The translations under genes were made by a program, and so were the position numbers. Of a DNA stretch of 64,000 nt, positions 35,585-43,885 are shown piece by piece. How positions within the stretch are numbered: the stretch's first letter is position 1; the number at the start of each line of letters is the position of its first letter. Origin of the DNA: REEB95 sp035934235 (lineage in GTDB: Bacteria; Pseudomonadota; Alphaproteobacteria; ATCC43930; CGMCC-115725); assembly GCA_035934235.1 (NCBI GenBank), contig DASYYB010000034.1:1-64000 (forward strand), written 5' to 3'. The notes below the pieces were generated by a model. It worked only from the letters and a program-made list of their open reading frames with translations. It did no database searches and was not told the DNA's origin.

Positions 35585-36172
35585 TCAGCTCCGCGGCGCG
35601 TGTTTGCCCAAGATGCGCTGCAAGGTGCGGCGGTGCATCTTCAAGCGGCGTGCGGTCTCGGACACGTTGCGGTCGCATTGCTCGAAGACGCGCTGGATAT
35701 GCTCCCAGCGCACGCGATCGGCCGACATCGGATCCTCGGGCGGCGGCGGCAGACTGCTGTCGGCAGTGGCCAGCAGCGCGCGTTCGACCGCGTCGGCATC
35801 GACCGGCTTGGGGATATAATCGACCGCGCCGGCCTTCACCGCGGCGACCGCGGTCGCGATATTGCCGTAGCCGGTGAGCATGACGACGCGCGCGCTCGGC
35901 CGTGCCTTGCGCAGCGCCTTGACGACGTCGAGGCCGCTGCCATCGGTCAGGCGCAGATCGACGACGGCGAAGGCCGACGGTGCGCTTTCGACGGCTTGCA
36001 CGCCTGCGGCAACGGACTCGGCGGTGGCGACGATGAAGCCGCGCCGCTCCATCGCCCGCGCCAGCCGCTGGCAGAGCGGCGCGTCGTCGTCGACGATGAG
36101 CAACGTGCGCTCACCTTCGGGCAGCCCGGCCAACGCCGGATTCATCTGAATGTCGCTTTTACCGTCGCTCAT
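35585..36172 (-). CDS. regA: Redox response regulator RegA (ActR/PrrA)
   Basis: A 195-residue regulator: receiver domain with DDD (28-30), phospho-acceptor Asp72 in VVDLRLTDGSG and the signalling Lys in YIPKPVDAD, a Pro linker (SSLPPPPED), then a Fis-type helix-turn-helix ending NVSETARRLKMHRRTLQRIL. RegA governs photosynthesis, nitrogen, hydrogen and respiration genes in response to redox state. ATG 36170-36172 overlaps the regB stop by four bases. In many relatives the SenC/SCO gene lies beside it; here a SCO gene is 6 kb away. Confidence 0.94.
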   Translation of the reverse strand: MSDGKSDIQMNPALAGLPEGERTLLIVDDDAPLCQRLARAMERRGFIVATAESVAAGVQAVESAPSAFAVVDLRLTDGSGLDVVKALRKARPSARVVMLTGYGNIATAVAAVKAGAVDYIPKPVDADAVERALLATADSSLPPPPEDPMSADRVRWEHIQRVFEQCDRNVSETARRLKMHRRTLQRILGKHAPRS

Positions 36173-37557
36173 TTCGCCGCCACCGTCATTGAAGCGCCCG
36201 TCCCTGTTGCCGTTTCTACGCGATATTCGTCGCCCTCGAGTTGCGACCGCCGCCATTCCACCACGACATGCGCGCCGCCGTCCTTCACGTTGTCGAAGGA
36301 CAAGCGCGCGCCGGTGCGCTCGAGCAGGCTTTGGGCGATGAAGATGCCGAGCCCCATGTGCGCGCCGACGTCGGCACGCGCGGAGATATACGGTTGTCCG
36401 ACGCGCGACAAGAGCGGCGGTGGAAAGCCCGGCCCGTCGTCGACGATGTCGACGGCGACGGTGTCTTCGCTCCAGCTCGTGGTCACCGTCACCTCGCTAC
36501 GCGCGAAATCGATGGCGTTACCGAGCAGATTGCCGAGCCCGTGCAGGACTTCGGGCGTGCGCGGCACCAGCGGTTCGGCGATCGCGCCGCCCGCCGGATC
36601 GCGGCCGGCGCCGATGTCGTGCACGACGCGCACGCCGGCGCGATGATGCGGCTCGCCGGCCGATTGCACGATCGCCGAAAACGGCATGCGGTTGAAAGGC
36701 ATCGCCTCGCCTTCACGCGCGCGGCCGAGATCGGCCAGGATCATCCGGCAGCGCTCGCTCTGGCTCAGCAACAGCTGGGCGTCTTCGGCGATCGGACTGT
36801 TCTTCGGTAGGTCGCGCACCAGCTCCTTGGCGATGACCGCGATCGTCGCCAAGGGGCTGCCGAGCTGGTGCGCCGCGGCGGCGGCCAACGCGCCGACGGC
36901 CGCGATCCGCTGTTCGCGCGCCAGGGCGAGCTGGGTCGCGGCATAGGCGTCGCGCATGCGGCGCGCTTCCTCGGCGACGAACCAGTTGTAGCCGGTGATG
37001 AACAGGCTCGACGACACCAACGCCACCCACATGCCGAGAACGTAGATCGGCGCCGGTTCGATCGTCCGACCGGGCAGCGCCGGCAGCGGCAGATGCGCCA
37101 GCGCCAGCACCGTGATGGCGACGACGGTGAGCGCCGACAGGCCGGCAACGGTGCGCCGGGTTAGGATGGTGGCCGAAACCGTCGCCGGCGCCAGCATCAG
37201 GATGGCGAACGGATTCTGCAATCCGCCGGTGAGGAACAGCAACACGCCGAGCTGCAACGTGTCGAAAGCGAGATAGATCGCCGCCTCGCGGTTGCCGAGC
37301 CGCGCGGCGGCGCGGTTCGAGATCCAGGCGACGACGTTGAGCAGCGCCGAGATGGCGACGACGCCGAGCGCTGCCGTCAACGGCAGCGCGAAACCCAGAA
37401 CCTCATGCACCACCAACAGCGTCGCCGCCTGGCCGATGACCGCGACCCAGCGGATCAACACCAGTATGCGCAAGCTGACCGCGACGTCGTTGCGCAGGGC
37501 GGGCTGAAGTGCCGCTTCGGCCTTGAACAGGCTGGGTTTTTCGCCGATGTTTGCCAT
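36169..37557 (-). CDS. regB: Redox-sensing histidine kinase RegB (ActS/PrrB)
   Basis: A 462-residue membrane kinase with six helices (about 25-195). The quinone-binding heptad GGLQNPF (111-117), the phospho-acceptor His230 in AAAHQLGSPLATI, and the redox-active Cys270 in SQSERCRMIL are all present; His and Cys are 40 residues apart as in Rhodobacter (225 and 265). ATP-binding boxes GNLLGNAIDFARS and DDGPGFP follow. I chose ATG 37555-37557 because TATAAT lies just six bases upstream of it, excluding the GTG 15 bases earlier. Confidence 0.94.
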   Translation of the reverse strand: MANIGEKPSLFKAEAALQPALRNDVAVSLRILVLIRWVAVIGQAATLLVVHEVLGFALPLTAALGVVAISALLNVVAWISNRAAARLGNREAAIYLAFDTLQLGVLLFLTGGLQNPFAILMLAPATVSATILTRRTVAGLSALTVVAITVLALAHLPLPALPGRTIEPAPIYVLGMWVALVSSSLFITGYNWFVAEEARRMRDAYAATQLALAREQRIAAVGALAAAAAHQLGSPLATIAVIAKELVRDLPKNSPIAEDAQLLLSQSERCRMILADLGRAREGEAMPFNRMPFSAIVQSAGEPHHRAGVRVVHDIGAGRDPAGGAIAEPLVPRTPEVLHGLGNLLGNAIDFARSEVTVTTSWSEDTVAVDIVDDGPGFPPPLLSRVGQPYISARADVGAHMGLGIFIAQSLLERTGARLSFDNVKDGGAHVVVEWRRSQLEGDEYRVETATGTGASMTVAAK

Positions 37558-37563
37558 CGGCTT

Positions 37564-37591
37564 ATTATACACCGTGCGCTGATGCGGCCAA
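37564..37591 (-). promoter_or_regulatory. Predicted regBA promoter giving a leaderless transcript
   Basis: On the minus strand TTGGCC (37591-37586), a 16-base spacer, then a perfect TATAAT (37569-37564), followed by six bases and the regB ATG. The transcription start would fall on or next to the A of the ATG. No ribosome site fits between. The adjacent divergent cobS gene is 49 bases away. Confidence 0.6.
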
Positions 37592-37639
37592 CGCGCGGTG
37601 GCTGGCGCACCGGGCGGCCTTGCCGTTAGAATCGCAGCT

Positions 37640-38428
37640 ATGAATCTCGACGATTTGACGCGCGACTGGCCGGCCCGACGTGCGGACGCGCGCGTGGCAT
37701 TGACCTTCTTTACGCGGCTGGTCTGGGGCGACCGACCGGCACCGGCGCTCGGCGAGCTCGCGGCCGCGAGCTGGGCGTTCCCGCTAACCGGGCTGGTGAT
37801 CGGTGTCTGCGGCGCGCTTGCCTACGCGATTGTTGCGCGGCTCGGCGTGCCGGTGCCGGCGGCGGCGCTGCTGGCCGTGGCGACGACGGCGCTGGTCACA
37901 GGCGGCCAGCATGAAGACGGTCTCGCGCGCGCGATCGAAGGCCTGGGGCGCGGCACCGATCTCAACGACCGGTTGCGGCTCATGCGCGACGGACCCAATG
38001 GCGCGCTCGGCGTGCTGGCGATCGTCTTGAGCGTTGGCTTACGCGCGGGTGCGCTCTTTGCCGTTGGTACGACGTTCGGCACCGCCGGCGTCAGTGGGGC
38101 GCTGGTCGCCTGCCACGCGATCGCGCGCGGCTTGCTGCCGGCGGCGCTGCGCTGGGGTGAGCCCGCGGCGCCGGGTGACTGGGCGGCCGAAGCCGGCCGG
38201 CCGGAGACGACGAACGTCGCCACGGCAGCGGCGATTGTGCTGGTCCTGGCGCTCTTGGCGCTCGGAATCAAGGTCGGGCTGGTGGCGATTATCGTCGGCG
38301 CGGCCGCGATGGCGGGGGCGAATCATGCCGCACAACGTCGTGTCGGCGGCTTCACCGCCGACACGTTGAGTGCCATCGAGCAGGCGGGCGAGATTGCCGT
38401 GCTGTTGGTTGCCGCGGCCTGGAGTTAG
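37640..38428 (+). CDS. cobS: Adenosylcobinamide-GDP ribazoletransferase CobS
   Basis: A 262-residue membrane enzyme that joins adenosylcobinamide-GDP to alpha-ribazole, the last step of B12 assembly. AALTFFTRLVW-like start, GGQHEDGLARAIEGLGRG (about 93-110), RLRLMRDGPNGALGVLA and a series of hydrophobic helices are CobS features. The usual HxDGLADTxDG motif is altered: HEDGLARAIEG has lost the Asp after DGLA and the later Asp is Glu. Start ATG 37640; TAGAAT seven bases upstream may be its -10. Confidence 0.85.
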   Translation: MNLDDLTRDWPARRADARVALTFFTRLVWGDRPAPALGELAAASWAFPLTGLVIGVCGALAYAIVARLGVPVPAAALLAVATTALVTGGQHEDGLARAIEGLGRGTDLNDRLRLMRDGPNGALGVLAIVLSVGLRAGALFAVGTTFGTAGVSGALVACHAIARGLLPAALRWGEPAAPGDWAAEAGRPETTNVATAAAIVLVLALLALGIKVGLVAIIVGAAAMAGANHAAQRRVGGFTADTLSAIEQAGEIAVLLVAAAWS

Positions 38429-38446
38429 CGCCGCGCGATGCGCCGG

Positions 38447-38695
38447 TCAGCGGTCGGCCGTGTCGTGCCGGTTGGCGGAAGGCGCCGTTGGCAGCGTCCG
38501 CGCCGGCAGCGCGCTTGGCGGCTCATAGGTGTAAACGCACAGATTGTTACGCCACAGTTCGAAGGTCGTGGCCTGACGCGCGGCCGCGGCGAGAATGCCT
38601 TTGGTCACGGCACGCGGCAACGCCAAGGCGCGGATGGTCTCGATCGCCATGACCTTGCGGTTCTGATCGAGCAGATAACAGCGGAATTCAGCCAC
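38447..38695 (-). CDS. Small conserved hypothetical protein (82 aa)
   Basis: A short protein starting MAEFRCYLLDQNRKVMAIET and containing FELWRNNLCVY (45-55), followed by a Pro/Ala/Ser tail. Its opening resembles small alphaproteobacterial proteins that begin with FRCYxLD and have an ELW segment, function unknown. No signal peptide or membrane helix. It is convergent with cobS and 81 bases away from the divergent mini-CobN gene. Real coding status is probable from codon use but not certain. Confidence 0.6.
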   Translation of the reverse strand: MAEFRCYLLDQNRKVMAIETIRALALPRAVTKGILAAAARQATTFELWRNNLCVYTYEPPSALPARTLPTAPSANRHDTADR

Positions 38696-38776
38696 CTTGA
38701 CCCCTGCGGCGGACGCTGTTGCGTGGATTCTTCACCCCAGACTGCGGGTTAATGGTTAAAAACCCGCCAAATAAAT

Positions 38777-39391
38777 ATGGCCCTCTCGTCCATGCCCGCA
38801 CCCGCCGATCCCCGCCTTTTGGCTCTGGCCCGAAAGCCGCGCGCGGCGCGGCGACTGGCGGTTGTGGCCGATTCCGATCGCCACGACGTGTTCGCGATCC
38901 TGGTCGCCTTGGCCGCCGCGGGCTACGGCGTCGCCGAATTGCCCGACGACCCGAGCGGACTCGACGCGCGGCTTGATACCACTGAGGGCGAAGCCGTCAT
39001 GCTGAACGACTACGCTGCGTTCTATGCGAGCTTGCCAGCGACGTTGCGCGACGCCATCGCAGCGCGCTGGGGCGCGGCGGAGCGCGATCCGTATTACCGC
39101 CCCGGACAGGTCGATTGTGGCCGTCTCCTCGTTCCGGCATCGCGGTTCGGAACCGTCGCGGTGATCACCACCGGTGTCGCGACCGTGCCGCCGCGTCATG
39201 CCGCGCTCGCCTGCGCCGCGTGGATGACGGACGCATTTCGCGCCGATGCGGCGATTGCCTGGCGGCCGTTGGGCGTCGACCTGCCGTTGCCGGTGTTGAT
39301 CGCGCCGACGGATGGCGCCGCAGATACCACTTCGCTGCTCGCAGCGCTCGACGGCAACGTCGTCGGACGGCATGCGTGGCAGACACCATGA
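38777..39391 (+). CDS. CobN-like mini-protein lacking the cobaltochelatase catalytic region
   Basis: A 204-residue protein matching a central stretch of the cobalt chelatase subunit CobN (normally about 1,200-1,300 residues). ARKPRAARRLAVVADS and VALAAAGYGVAELP match the repeat start of CobN; LNDYAAFYASLPATLRDAIA with ARWGAAERDPYY and RFGTVAVI match the segment leading to RFGN. Beyond it, where CobN has the HLGKHGNLEWLPGK region, this protein reads AAIAWRPLGVDLPLP, so catalytic residues are absent. It cannot be a chelatase. The stop overlaps the ArnT-like start (ATGA), so it is translated in step with that gene. An alternative ATG is at 38792. Function unknown. Confidence 0.7.
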   Translation: MALSSMPAPADPRLLALARKPRAARRLAVVADSDRHDVFAILVALAAAGYGVAELPDDPSGLDARLDTTEGEAVMLNDYAAFYASLPATLRDAIAARWGAAERDPYYRPGQVDCGRLLVPASRFGTVAVITTGVATVPPRHAALACAAWMTDAFRADAAIAWRPLGVDLPLPVLIAPTDGAADTTSLLAALDGNVVGRHAWQTP

Positions 39392-41028
39392 TCGTCCGGT
39401 GGAGCACCGGCTGGCGGCCGTTCCTGCTGCTCAGCCTCTTATGCCTCGGGCTCTATCTTCCGGGCATCGCCGCGCTGCCGCCGACCGACCGCGACGAGGC
39501 GCGATTCGCGCAAGCGACGCGCCAGATGCTCGAAACCGGCGATTGGTTGCACATCCGGTTCCAGAACGAGGCTCGCAACCAGAAGCCCGCCGGCATCTAT
39601 TGGCTACAAGCGCTTTCGGTTGCGACCACCAGCGACGCAGCAAGTCCGGCGATCTGGCCTTATCGCTTGCCATCGCTCGCCGGTGCGATCGCGGCGATCC
39701 TGCTGACCTTCGCGCTCGGCCGCAATCTGGTCGGCGCACCTTCGGCGCTGCTCGGCGCGGCACTGCTGGCGGCGTCGTTGAGCCTGACGGTCGAAGCGCA
39801 TCTCGCCAAGACCGATGCCGCGTTGCTCGCCTGTGTCGTCGCAGCGCAGCTGGCCTTGGCCAAAATCTACCGCGCAGGCCGCGCCAGCCAGAAGGTGGCA
39901 TGGCCGTGGGCATTGCTGTTCTGGGTGGCGATCGGCGCGGGCGCGTTGATCAAGGGACCGGTCGCGCCGCTCCTCGCGGCGCTCACCGTCGCCGCGTTGT
40001 TGCTGGCGGACCGTCAGGCCGGCTGGCTCAAGGCGCTGCGCGCCTGGTGGGGCATGCCGTTGGCGATCCTCATGGTCGGACCGTGGCTTATCGCGATGAT
40101 GCGCGCGACTAACGACACCTTCATCACCGGTTCGCTCGGCAGCGATTTCTTCGGCAAGGTGGTCGGCGTTCAACAAAGTCACGGCGCGCCGCCCGGCACC
40201 TATTTACTGCTGCTGGCCGTGATCTTCTGGCCGGGCTCGCTGTTTGCCGCCGCCGGCGTGCGGCGCGCCTGGCAAGAGCGCGAACAGCCGATGCCGCGCT
40301 TCCTGCTTGCGTGGATCGTGCCGTTCTGGGTCGCCCTCGAGCTCGTGCCGACCAAGCTGCCGCATTATCTCCTGCCGCTGCTGCCGGCATTGGCGCTGCT
40401 CGCCGCCCACGCGCTGTTCAACGCCGACACCGGCCCGCGCGCGTTGCGGATCGTGGTCGCGGCGCTGTGGGCCGTGGCGACGCTGGCGCTGGCCGCCGCC
40501 CTCGCGCTGGCGCCGCCGCTCCTCGGCGCCGAACCTTCGCCGGTCGGCGTGGCCGCAGGACTGATCGCGCTCGGCGGCGGCGGTGTGTTGCTTTGGCGTT
40601 ACTGGTCGAACCCGCGGCCGACCCTCGCCGGCGGCGCAATCATCCTGGCGCTGATCGTTGCGGTTCCGGGTTTCGGCCAGGTCGTGCCGTCACTCGACCG
40701 CCTCTGGCTGTCGCGCAGCGCCGCGGCGCTAGTCACACAGATGCGGCCCGGACACGGAACCCCGGTCGCGGTCGTCGGCTACGACGAGCCGAGCCTGATC
40801 TTCCTGCTCGGCACCGCCACCAAGCCGCTCGATGCCGCGGCCGCGGCCCGCTATCTCGCGGCAACGCCAGACAGTCTGGTGCTGGTCGAGGCGCGCGACG
40901 ACGACGCTTTCCAGCATGCGCTCGCCGGATTGGGTCGCGCGGCGCGCGCGCTCGGTCATGTCGACGGGATCGATTATTCCAACGGCAAGCGCATGACGCT
41001 CACGCTCTACGCCGCGGCCGCCGGCTAA
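39388..41028 (+). CDS. ArnT-like membrane glycosyltransferase (GT-C fold, GT83)
   Basis: A 546-residue inner-membrane protein with about 12 helices. The catalytic loop after helix 1 reads PTDRDEARFAQATRQML (about 31-47), and NQKPAGIYWLQA follows, both typical of the ArnT/PMT-like lipid-A or protein glycosyltransferases that use polyprenyl-phosphate sugars. The C-terminal part (about 430-546) is a periplasmic domain. It may modify lipid A or another envelope glycan. Translationally coupled to the CobN-like gene. Confidence 0.87.
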   Translation: MIVRWSTGWRPFLLLSLLCLGLYLPGIAALPPTDRDEARFAQATRQMLETGDWLHIRFQNEARNQKPAGIYWLQALSVATTSDAASPAIWPYRLPSLAGAIAAILLTFALGRNLVGAPSALLGAALLAASLSLTVEAHLAKTDAALLACVVAAQLALAKIYRAGRASQKVAWPWALLFWVAIGAGALIKGPVAPLLAALTVAALLLADRQAGWLKALRAWWGMPLAILMVGPWLIAMMRATNDTFITGSLGSDFFGKVVGVQQSHGAPPGTYLLLLAVIFWPGSLFAAAGVRRAWQEREQPMPRFLLAWIVPFWVALELVPTKLPHYLLPLLPALALLAAHALFNADTGPRALRIVVAALWAVATLALAAALALAPPLLGAEPSPVGVAAGLIALGGGGVLLWRYWSNPRPTLAGGAIILALIVAVPGFGQVVPSLDRLWLSRSAAALVTQMRPGHGTPVAVVGYDEPSLIFLLGTATKPLDAAAAARYLAATPDSLVLVEARDDDAFQHALAGLGRAARALGHVDGIDYSNGKRMTLTLYAAAAG

Positions 41029-41035
41029 GCGAAAA

Positions 41036-41647
41036 TTAGTGCGCGTTTTGCAGCAGCTGTGCGATGGCGCGGTTGTCGGTCGTCCAGCCGATCGCGTCGC
41101 GCCCGGTATAATCCTGCTTGTGCGGATCGGCATGCGCCGCCAGCAGCGCGCGCACCGCGTTGGTGCGGCTGTTGGAAACGGCCAGCATCAGCGGCGTAAC
41201 GCCTTGGTTGTTCACGGCGTCGACCGACGCGTGCGCGTCGAGCAATAAGGTCAGGACATCGGTGTTGCCGCGCTCGGCCGCCCAATGCAGCGCCGTGTTG
41301 CCGAGCTTGTCGCGCACGCTGGTATCGGCGTCGTGCGTCAGCAGAATCCGCGCCATCATCGGATTGTCGAGAATCGCCGCGTAAATCAAGCCAGTGCGAC
41401 CAAGATCGTCGCGCTCGTTCGGACTGGCACCGCCATTCAACATGCCGAGCACTTCGCGCGTCTTGTTCTGCGCCGCTATGGCGGCGACGCTATTGGAATA
41501 GCCCTGGAAACCGCCGAAGGGAATCGTCGGACCCGACATGCTTGGATTGGTATCGAGCAACGGCGTCGCGCTTTGCTGCGCGCTCGCCGCAACCGGCACA
41601 GCGGCGAGACATCCGATCACGACGAGACGAAAGTAGAAAATCCGCAC
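41036..41647 (-). CDS. Secreted ankyrin-repeat protein
   Basis: A 203-residue protein with a signal peptide (MRIFYFRLVVIGCLAAVP, cleavage near ASAQQ) and four or five ankyrin repeats from about residue 60 on: GRTGLIYAAILDNPMMARIL, GNTALHWAAERGNTDVLTLL, GVTPLMLAVSNSRTNAVRAL. It is thus a periplasmic protein-binding scaffold. The start is GTG at 41645-41647, supported by AAGGGAG directly upstream; an in-frame GTG at 41689 lacks such a site. Confidence 0.85.
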   Translation of the reverse strand: MRIFYFRLVVIGCLAAVPVAASAQQSATPLLDTNPSMSGPTIPFGGFQGYSNSVAAIAAQNKTREVLGMLNGGASPNERDDLGRTGLIYAAILDNPMMARILLTHDADTSVRDKLGNTALHWAAERGNTDVLTLLLDAHASVDAVNNQGVTPLMLAVSNSRTNAVRALLAAHADPHKQDYTGRDAIGWTTDNRAIAQLLQNAH

Positions 41648-41755
41648 GACGGCTCCCTTCGCGCCGCAGTGTGCGCCGAGCCGCAGCACCGTTCAAGCCG
41701 TCGCATGACGGCGGCCGATTCCGGACCGCGGTAACGGCATGCTAGGCTCCACGCC

Positions 41756-42523
41756 ATGACCGCGCTCCGCCTGCCACGCTTTCCCGCCTTCACCCCAGGG
41801 ACGGTTTGGCTCGTCGGCGCGGGTCCGGGCGACCCGGGCCTGCTGTCGCTCTTGGCGTTGCACGCGCTGCAAACTGCCGACGACGTGGTCTACGACGCGC
41901 TGGTCGACCGGCGCATTTTGGCGCTCGCGCGACGCGGCGCGCGGCTGCATTACGCCGGCAAGCGCGGCGGCAAGCCATCACCACGCCAGCCCGACATCTC
42001 CGCCAAGCTGGTGGAGCTGGCGCGTCAGCGGCACCGCGTCTTGCGGCTCAAGGGCGGCGACCCGTTCGTCTTCGGCCGCGGCGGCGAGGAGGCTTTGGCG
42101 CTTGAGGCGGCGCGCATCCGCTATCGTGTCGTGCCCGGGATCACGGCCGGCATCGGCGGCCTCGCCTATGCCGGCATTCCGCTGACCCATCGCGACGTCA
42201 ATTCCGCCGTGACCTTCGTCACCGGCCACGCCAGTGGCGGCGAGCTGCCCGACGGTCTCGACTGGCACGCGCTCGCCACAGGCGCGCCGATCCTGGTGGT
42301 CTACATGGCACTGAAACACCTGAACGCGATCGCCAACCGGCTGATCGCTGCCGGCCGGCCGGCCGACGAGCCGGTTGCGATCATCGTCGCAGCCACAACG
42401 CCGCGACAACGCGTGATCGAGACGACCCTGGCGGCGGCGGCGCGTGCCGCCACGCGGACGCGGCTCAAGCCGCCGGCCGTGCTGATGATCGGCCGTACGC
42501 TGCGCCTCAAGCCCACGCGTTGA
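41756..42523 (+). CDS. cobA: Uroporphyrinogen-III C-methyltransferase (SUMT)
   Basis: A 255-residue enzyme that uses two S-adenosylmethionines to make precorrin-2, the entry step for B12 and sirohaem. Motifs: WLVGAGPGDPGLLSLLA (19-35), ADDVVYDALV, YAGKRGGKPSPRQ, VLRLKGGDPFVFGRGGEE and VVPGITAGIGGLAYAGIPLTHR. It is a single-domain SUMT without a CysG dehydrogenase half. Only cobS and the mini-CobN are other B12-related genes in the window. Confidence 0.93.
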   Translation: MTALRLPRFPAFTPGTVWLVGAGPGDPGLLSLLALHALQTADDVVYDALVDRRILALARRGARLHYAGKRGGKPSPRQPDISAKLVELARQRHRVLRLKGGDPFVFGRGGEEALALEAARIRYRVVPGITAGIGGLAYAGIPLTHRDVNSAVTFVTGHASGGELPDGLDWHALATGAPILVVYMALKHLNAIANRLIAAGRPADEPVAIIVAATTPRQRVIETTLAAAARAATRTRLKPPAVLMIGRTLRLKPTR

Positions 42524-42586
42524 GTGGGCCGGCTGCGGCCGAACGCCCCTGGCGGCACGGACCGCGCATCGCTTAGACTCGCCGTC

Positions 42587-43174
42587 ATGTCGGCGGCCAG
42601 TCGCGGTCTTCTCGTCTTCCTCGTCGTGCTCGCGGTGCTTGTCGCGGGCTTCGGCTACGAGAACGGCTGGTACGGGCGCACCGCGCCGGAAGCGGCGCCG
42701 TTGGGCGGACCGTTCTCGCTCACCGACCAGAACGGCGCGACGCGCAGCGACAGCGAATTCCGCGGCAAGCTGATGCTGATCTATTTCGGCTATACCAATT
42801 GTCCGGATGCGTGCCCCGCCGCGCTTTCCGCCATGTCGCAGGCGCTCGATCAACTCGGCACCGCCGGCGCCGCGGTCCAGCCGATCTTCATCACCGTCGA
42901 TCCGGCGCGCGATACGCCGCAGCAGCTCAAGCTCTATGCCGCCAACTTCACGCCGCGGCTGATCGCGCTCACCGGTACGGCGGCGCAGCTCGACGCTGTC
43001 GAGCATGAGTTTCGCGTCTTCGCCAGCAAGGCACCGGGCGGACCGATTGACGATTATCTGCTGGATCATTCGTCGTTCATCTATCTGATGGGCCGCGACG
43101 GCAAGATCGCCAGGCTGATTCCGCCCGGCGAAAAGCCGGCCGACATGGCCGACGACATCCGCAAATACCTCTGA
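42587..43174 (+). CDS. SCO1/SenC copper chaperone
   Basis: A 195-residue membrane-anchored thioredoxin-fold protein that delivers copper to cytochrome oxidase CuA. The N-terminal helix (7-22) anchors it; the copper ligands are Cys72 and Cys76 in YTNCPDACP and His161 in LDHSSFIYL. ITVDPARDTPQQL is typical. The start ATG at 42587 was preferred over an upstream in-frame frame opening at 42524, which immediately abuts cobA. Confidence 0.93.
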   Translation: MSAASRGLLVFLVVLAVLVAGFGYENGWYGRTAPEAAPLGGPFSLTDQNGATRSDSEFRGKLMLIYFGYTNCPDACPAALSAMSQALDQLGTAGAAVQPIFITVDPARDTPQQLKLYAANFTPRLIALTGTAAQLDAVEHEFRVFASKAPGGPIDDYLLDHSSFIYLMGRDGKIARLIPPGEKPADMADDIRKYL

Positions 43175-43180
43175 CCCCGC

Positions 43181-43885
43181 ATGGGCGCGATCCCTGAGCG
43201 CATCGCACTATCGAGCGGCGAACGGCCGCTCAAGATCGTGCGACGGCGCAGCGCGCGGCGATTCATCCTGCGCCTCGACGACGAGGACGACGCCGTGATT
43301 CTGACGCTGCCGCGTTACGCCTCGTTCGCTGCCGCGTTGCGCTTCCTCGACGACAATCGCAGCTGGATCGAGCAGCGCCTCGACGAGTTGCCACCGCGCG
43401 TCGCCTTCGCTGACGGCGTCGAGATCCCGATCCTCGGCGTGCCGCACGTCATTTGCCATCGTGCCGAGAGCCGCGGACGCGGCGCCGCATGGCTCGAGCC
43501 CGGCGTGCTCTGCGTCGCCGGCGATCTCAGGCATCTGGCGCGCCGTGTCACCGATTTTCTGCGCGAGCTGGCGCAACACGAGCTCGGGCTACGGGCGCGT
43601 GCAATGGCGGCGTCGATCGGTCGTCACGTACTGCGGATTTCCATGCGCGACACCAGGACGCGCTGGGGCAGCTGCGGCCACGACGGCGCGCTGTGCTTCT
43701 CCTGGCGGCTGATCTTAGCGCCGCCCGCGGTCGTCGATTACGTGGTCGCGCACGAGATCGCGCATCTGAAGCACATGAACCACGGCGCGCGATTTTGGCG
43801 TGCGGTCGAGGAGCTAGCGCCCGAATCGGGCGCGCAGCGGTCATGGTTGCGTCGGAACCGCGCCCGGCTGTTGCGTTTCGGCTAG
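43181..43885 (+). CDS. YgjP/SprT-like metallopeptidase (M48-type, DUF45)
   Basis: A 234-residue protein with the YgjP architecture: an N-terminal beta domain (RRSARRFILRLD) and a C-terminal zinc-protease-like domain with RTRWGSC (159-165), HEIAHLKHMNHG (191-202, zinc ligands His191, His195 and probably His201) and RFWRAVEELAP. Function in the cell is not established for the family. It follows the SCO gene after six bases and overlaps the convergent ampG-like gene by 45 bases. Confidence 0.88.
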   Translation: MGAIPERIALSSGERPLKIVRRRSARRFILRLDDEDDAVILTLPRYASFAAALRFLDDNRSWIEQRLDELPPRVAFADGVEIPILGVPHVICHRAESRGRGAAWLEPGVLCVAGDLRHLARRVTDFLRELAQHELGLRARAMAASIGRHVLRISMRDTRTRWGSCGHDGALCFSWRLILAPPAVVDYVVAHEIAHLKHMNHGARFWRAVEELAPESGAQRSWLRRNRARLLRFG

